A stretch of 64,000 bases of DNA from Haliotis asinina (lineage: Eukaryota; Mollusca; Gastropoda; Lepetellida; Haliotidae): NCBI RefSeq assembly GCF_037392515.1, contig NC_090280.1, positions 18,602,001 to 18,666,000 on the forward strand, read 5' to 3'. Each line of letters begins with the position of its first letter. Position 1 is the stretch's first letter. The notes beneath the pieces were generated by a model. It worked only from the letters and a program-made list of their open reading frames with translations. It was not told the origin of the DNA and made no database searches. A program made the position numbers and the translations under genes. This document shows positions 62,820 to 64,000 of this stretch, piece after piece.

Positions 62820-63157
62820 TCAATCCTGGGTATTACACATAGGGACATCACACATTTCCCAACGTGTATTTGAATCTATTGTGTAACACCATAAATACCC
62901 CGACCGGGTTGGGTCTCGGCAATAGTTAGCAGATCCTGTGACGGTCTGGGGTGTGTCAAATCCTAGGATGGAGAACTTGAAGTCTTCCTTGCTGCCGTGA
63001 GTTTGTGGAGTCTGAGAATCCCATCGCTGGCAGACCTTGCCGTTTATGGTTGTTGATAAAGTTCCAGTGTACAACGCCCTTCCAGCAGGTGCCGTCCAGC
63101 AGGATGATACTGTCAAGGAACATGAATCAGTTGATAAATACCAATTATCAACCAGCT

Positions 63158-63239
<82 letters not shown>

Positions 63240-63653
63240 CTTCAGCACTAGTGATAAAATAACGAAAGATCAGTAGTAACGAGTGAGTTACTTCCAGCCA
63301 TATGTCGTCGGTCTGTAAGTGAACGAGTCTGGACCAGACAATCCAGTGATCAACAACATGAGCATCGATCTGCGCGGTTAGGAACCGGTGACATGTGTCA
63401 ACCAAGTCAGCGAGCCTGACCACCCGATCCCGTTAGTCGCCTCTTACGACAAGCAATGTCGCCTTTTATGGCAAGCATGGGTTGCTGAAGGTCTATTCTA
63501 CCCCTGGACCTTCAGGGGTCATCTGTAGTAGCTGTGTGAGGAACACAAGTAGCAGTAGTCACGGGAGTAGTAGTAGTAGTAGTTGTGGTCACAGTAATAT
63601 ATTTCGTAGTAATGGCAAACGTCATGGTAGTTGGTGTAGTAGTCGTAATCATG

Positions 63654-63697
<44 letters not shown>

Positions 63698-64000
63698 TGC
63701 AGTACTAGTTGCTATGGTAGTAGTAGTAGTACTAATAACCGGACCAATGTGCAGTCGTGATTATTGGACGAAACCGAGCAAGTGAAATTGAGGAGGACAC
63801 ACCGTAATTTTACAGTCTAGTGAAGTTCAAGACGTTTTCATTTTGACATTAAACTAAACATCCTTACTGTTGACACACTTCACGTTGACCATGGTCCATT
63901 GCCCATCCTTCTGACACAAGCTCATCATCTGTTGACCAGGGTATATGCTGAGAAACCCTTTCTTGCATCTGTAGTTGGCAATGGCATGGAGACCTGTAGA
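62820..64000 (-). CDS. Kringle-sushi array unit E, 3' part (runs off the window)
   Basis: Two exons are inside the window. The kringle exon is 63109-62820 (SCWTAPAG, KVCQRWDSQ, NYCRDPTRSG, LWCYTI, MCDVPMC, ending CNTQD and stop; six Cys). The sushi exon ends at 63868 and is cut by the right edge (YRCKKGF, SLCQKDGQW, VKCVN visible). The donor A|GTAAGGA and acceptor TTGACAG|TAT match the other units, phase 1. The intron contains a (TAG)n tract and an R1 copy. The upstream exons should lie beyond 64000. Confidence 0.8.
63161..63239. repeat. (TAG)n microsatellite
   Basis: About 26 perfect trinucleotide units about 50 bases upstream of the kringle exon of unit E; a second, broken run is at 63648-63697. 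Confidence 0.95.
63283..63515 (-). repeat. Family R1 SINE-like copy
   Basis: Inverted copy: GTCTGGACCAGACAATCCAG, GAGCATCGATCTGCGC, then TCGCCTCTTACGACAAGCAA and CCTTCAGGGGTC, in the intron of unit E. Confidence 0.75.

Noticed and set aside
62820..63262. Poly-Leu, poly-Val or poly-Thr frames at the (TAG)n tract
   Set aside because: Simple-repeat translation; the real kringle exon starts at 63109 after an acceptor site, so the Leu tract is intronic.

Overview
The window looks like nuclear DNA of a marine mollusc, most likely a vetigastropod such as an abalone. That assignment is inference. It rests on split genes with GT-AG introns and extracellular kringle and sushi domains, on Tc1/mariner, LINE and Polinton elements, and on short dispersed repeats ending in a GTAAAACTAAACTCACTCACTC-type tail that I associate with abalone sequence. 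No rRNA, CRISPR or bacterial-style operon is present. Most of the window is mobile DNA and its wreckage.

Bases 1-2600 hold a decayed virus-like element cut by the window edge: the C-terminal part of an adenain-type protease, a frameshifted P-loop ATPase, a short basic protein and a further fragment. Bases 2745-4753 hold short dispersed repeats and the RNase H end of a non-LTR retrotransposon. Bases 4754-19154 are a near-complete 14.4-kb Polinton/Maverick inserted in that RNase H region. It has 334-bp terminal inverted repeats (TIRs) that match almost perfectly, and a 5-6 bp target duplication. Its left half, on the minus strand, carries integrase, protein-primed-type DNA polymerase B (broken by one frameshift), a Cys-rich protein, four small proteins that are mostly membrane-type, a packaging ATPase and a probable major capsid protein. 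Its right half carries a membrane/coiled-coil protein, a large minus-strand structural candidate, a minor-capsid candidate, two paralogous fibre-like candidates and a helical membrane protein. Replication (PolB), integration (Int), packaging (ATPase) and capsid genes sit together, so it is built like an integrating virus. No maturation protease is recognisable inside it.

Bases 20289-21900 and 26329-27940 are two apparently identical Tc1-like transposons with intact DD34E transposases. Between and after them lie an unassigned candidate exon, a mariner relic and a LINE reverse-transcriptase relic.

From about 30.3 kb to the right edge, the minus strand holds a tandem array of five paralogous genes for secreted proteins. 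The common layout is signal peptide, short coiled-coil exons, one sushi (CCP) domain, one kringle and stop. Every intron interrupts codons in phase 1. The unit at 52346-55977 (258 aa) and the unit at 44859-47926 (267 aa) read cleanly. The unit at 34067-41476 has a different first exon and a shifted C-terminus. The unit at 30370-32892 is a pseudogene with lesions in every exon. The unit starting at 62820 runs off the right edge. Introns and spacers are filled with microsatellites, minisatellites, SINE-like repeats, a pogo-like MITE, foldback repeats and LINE fragments.
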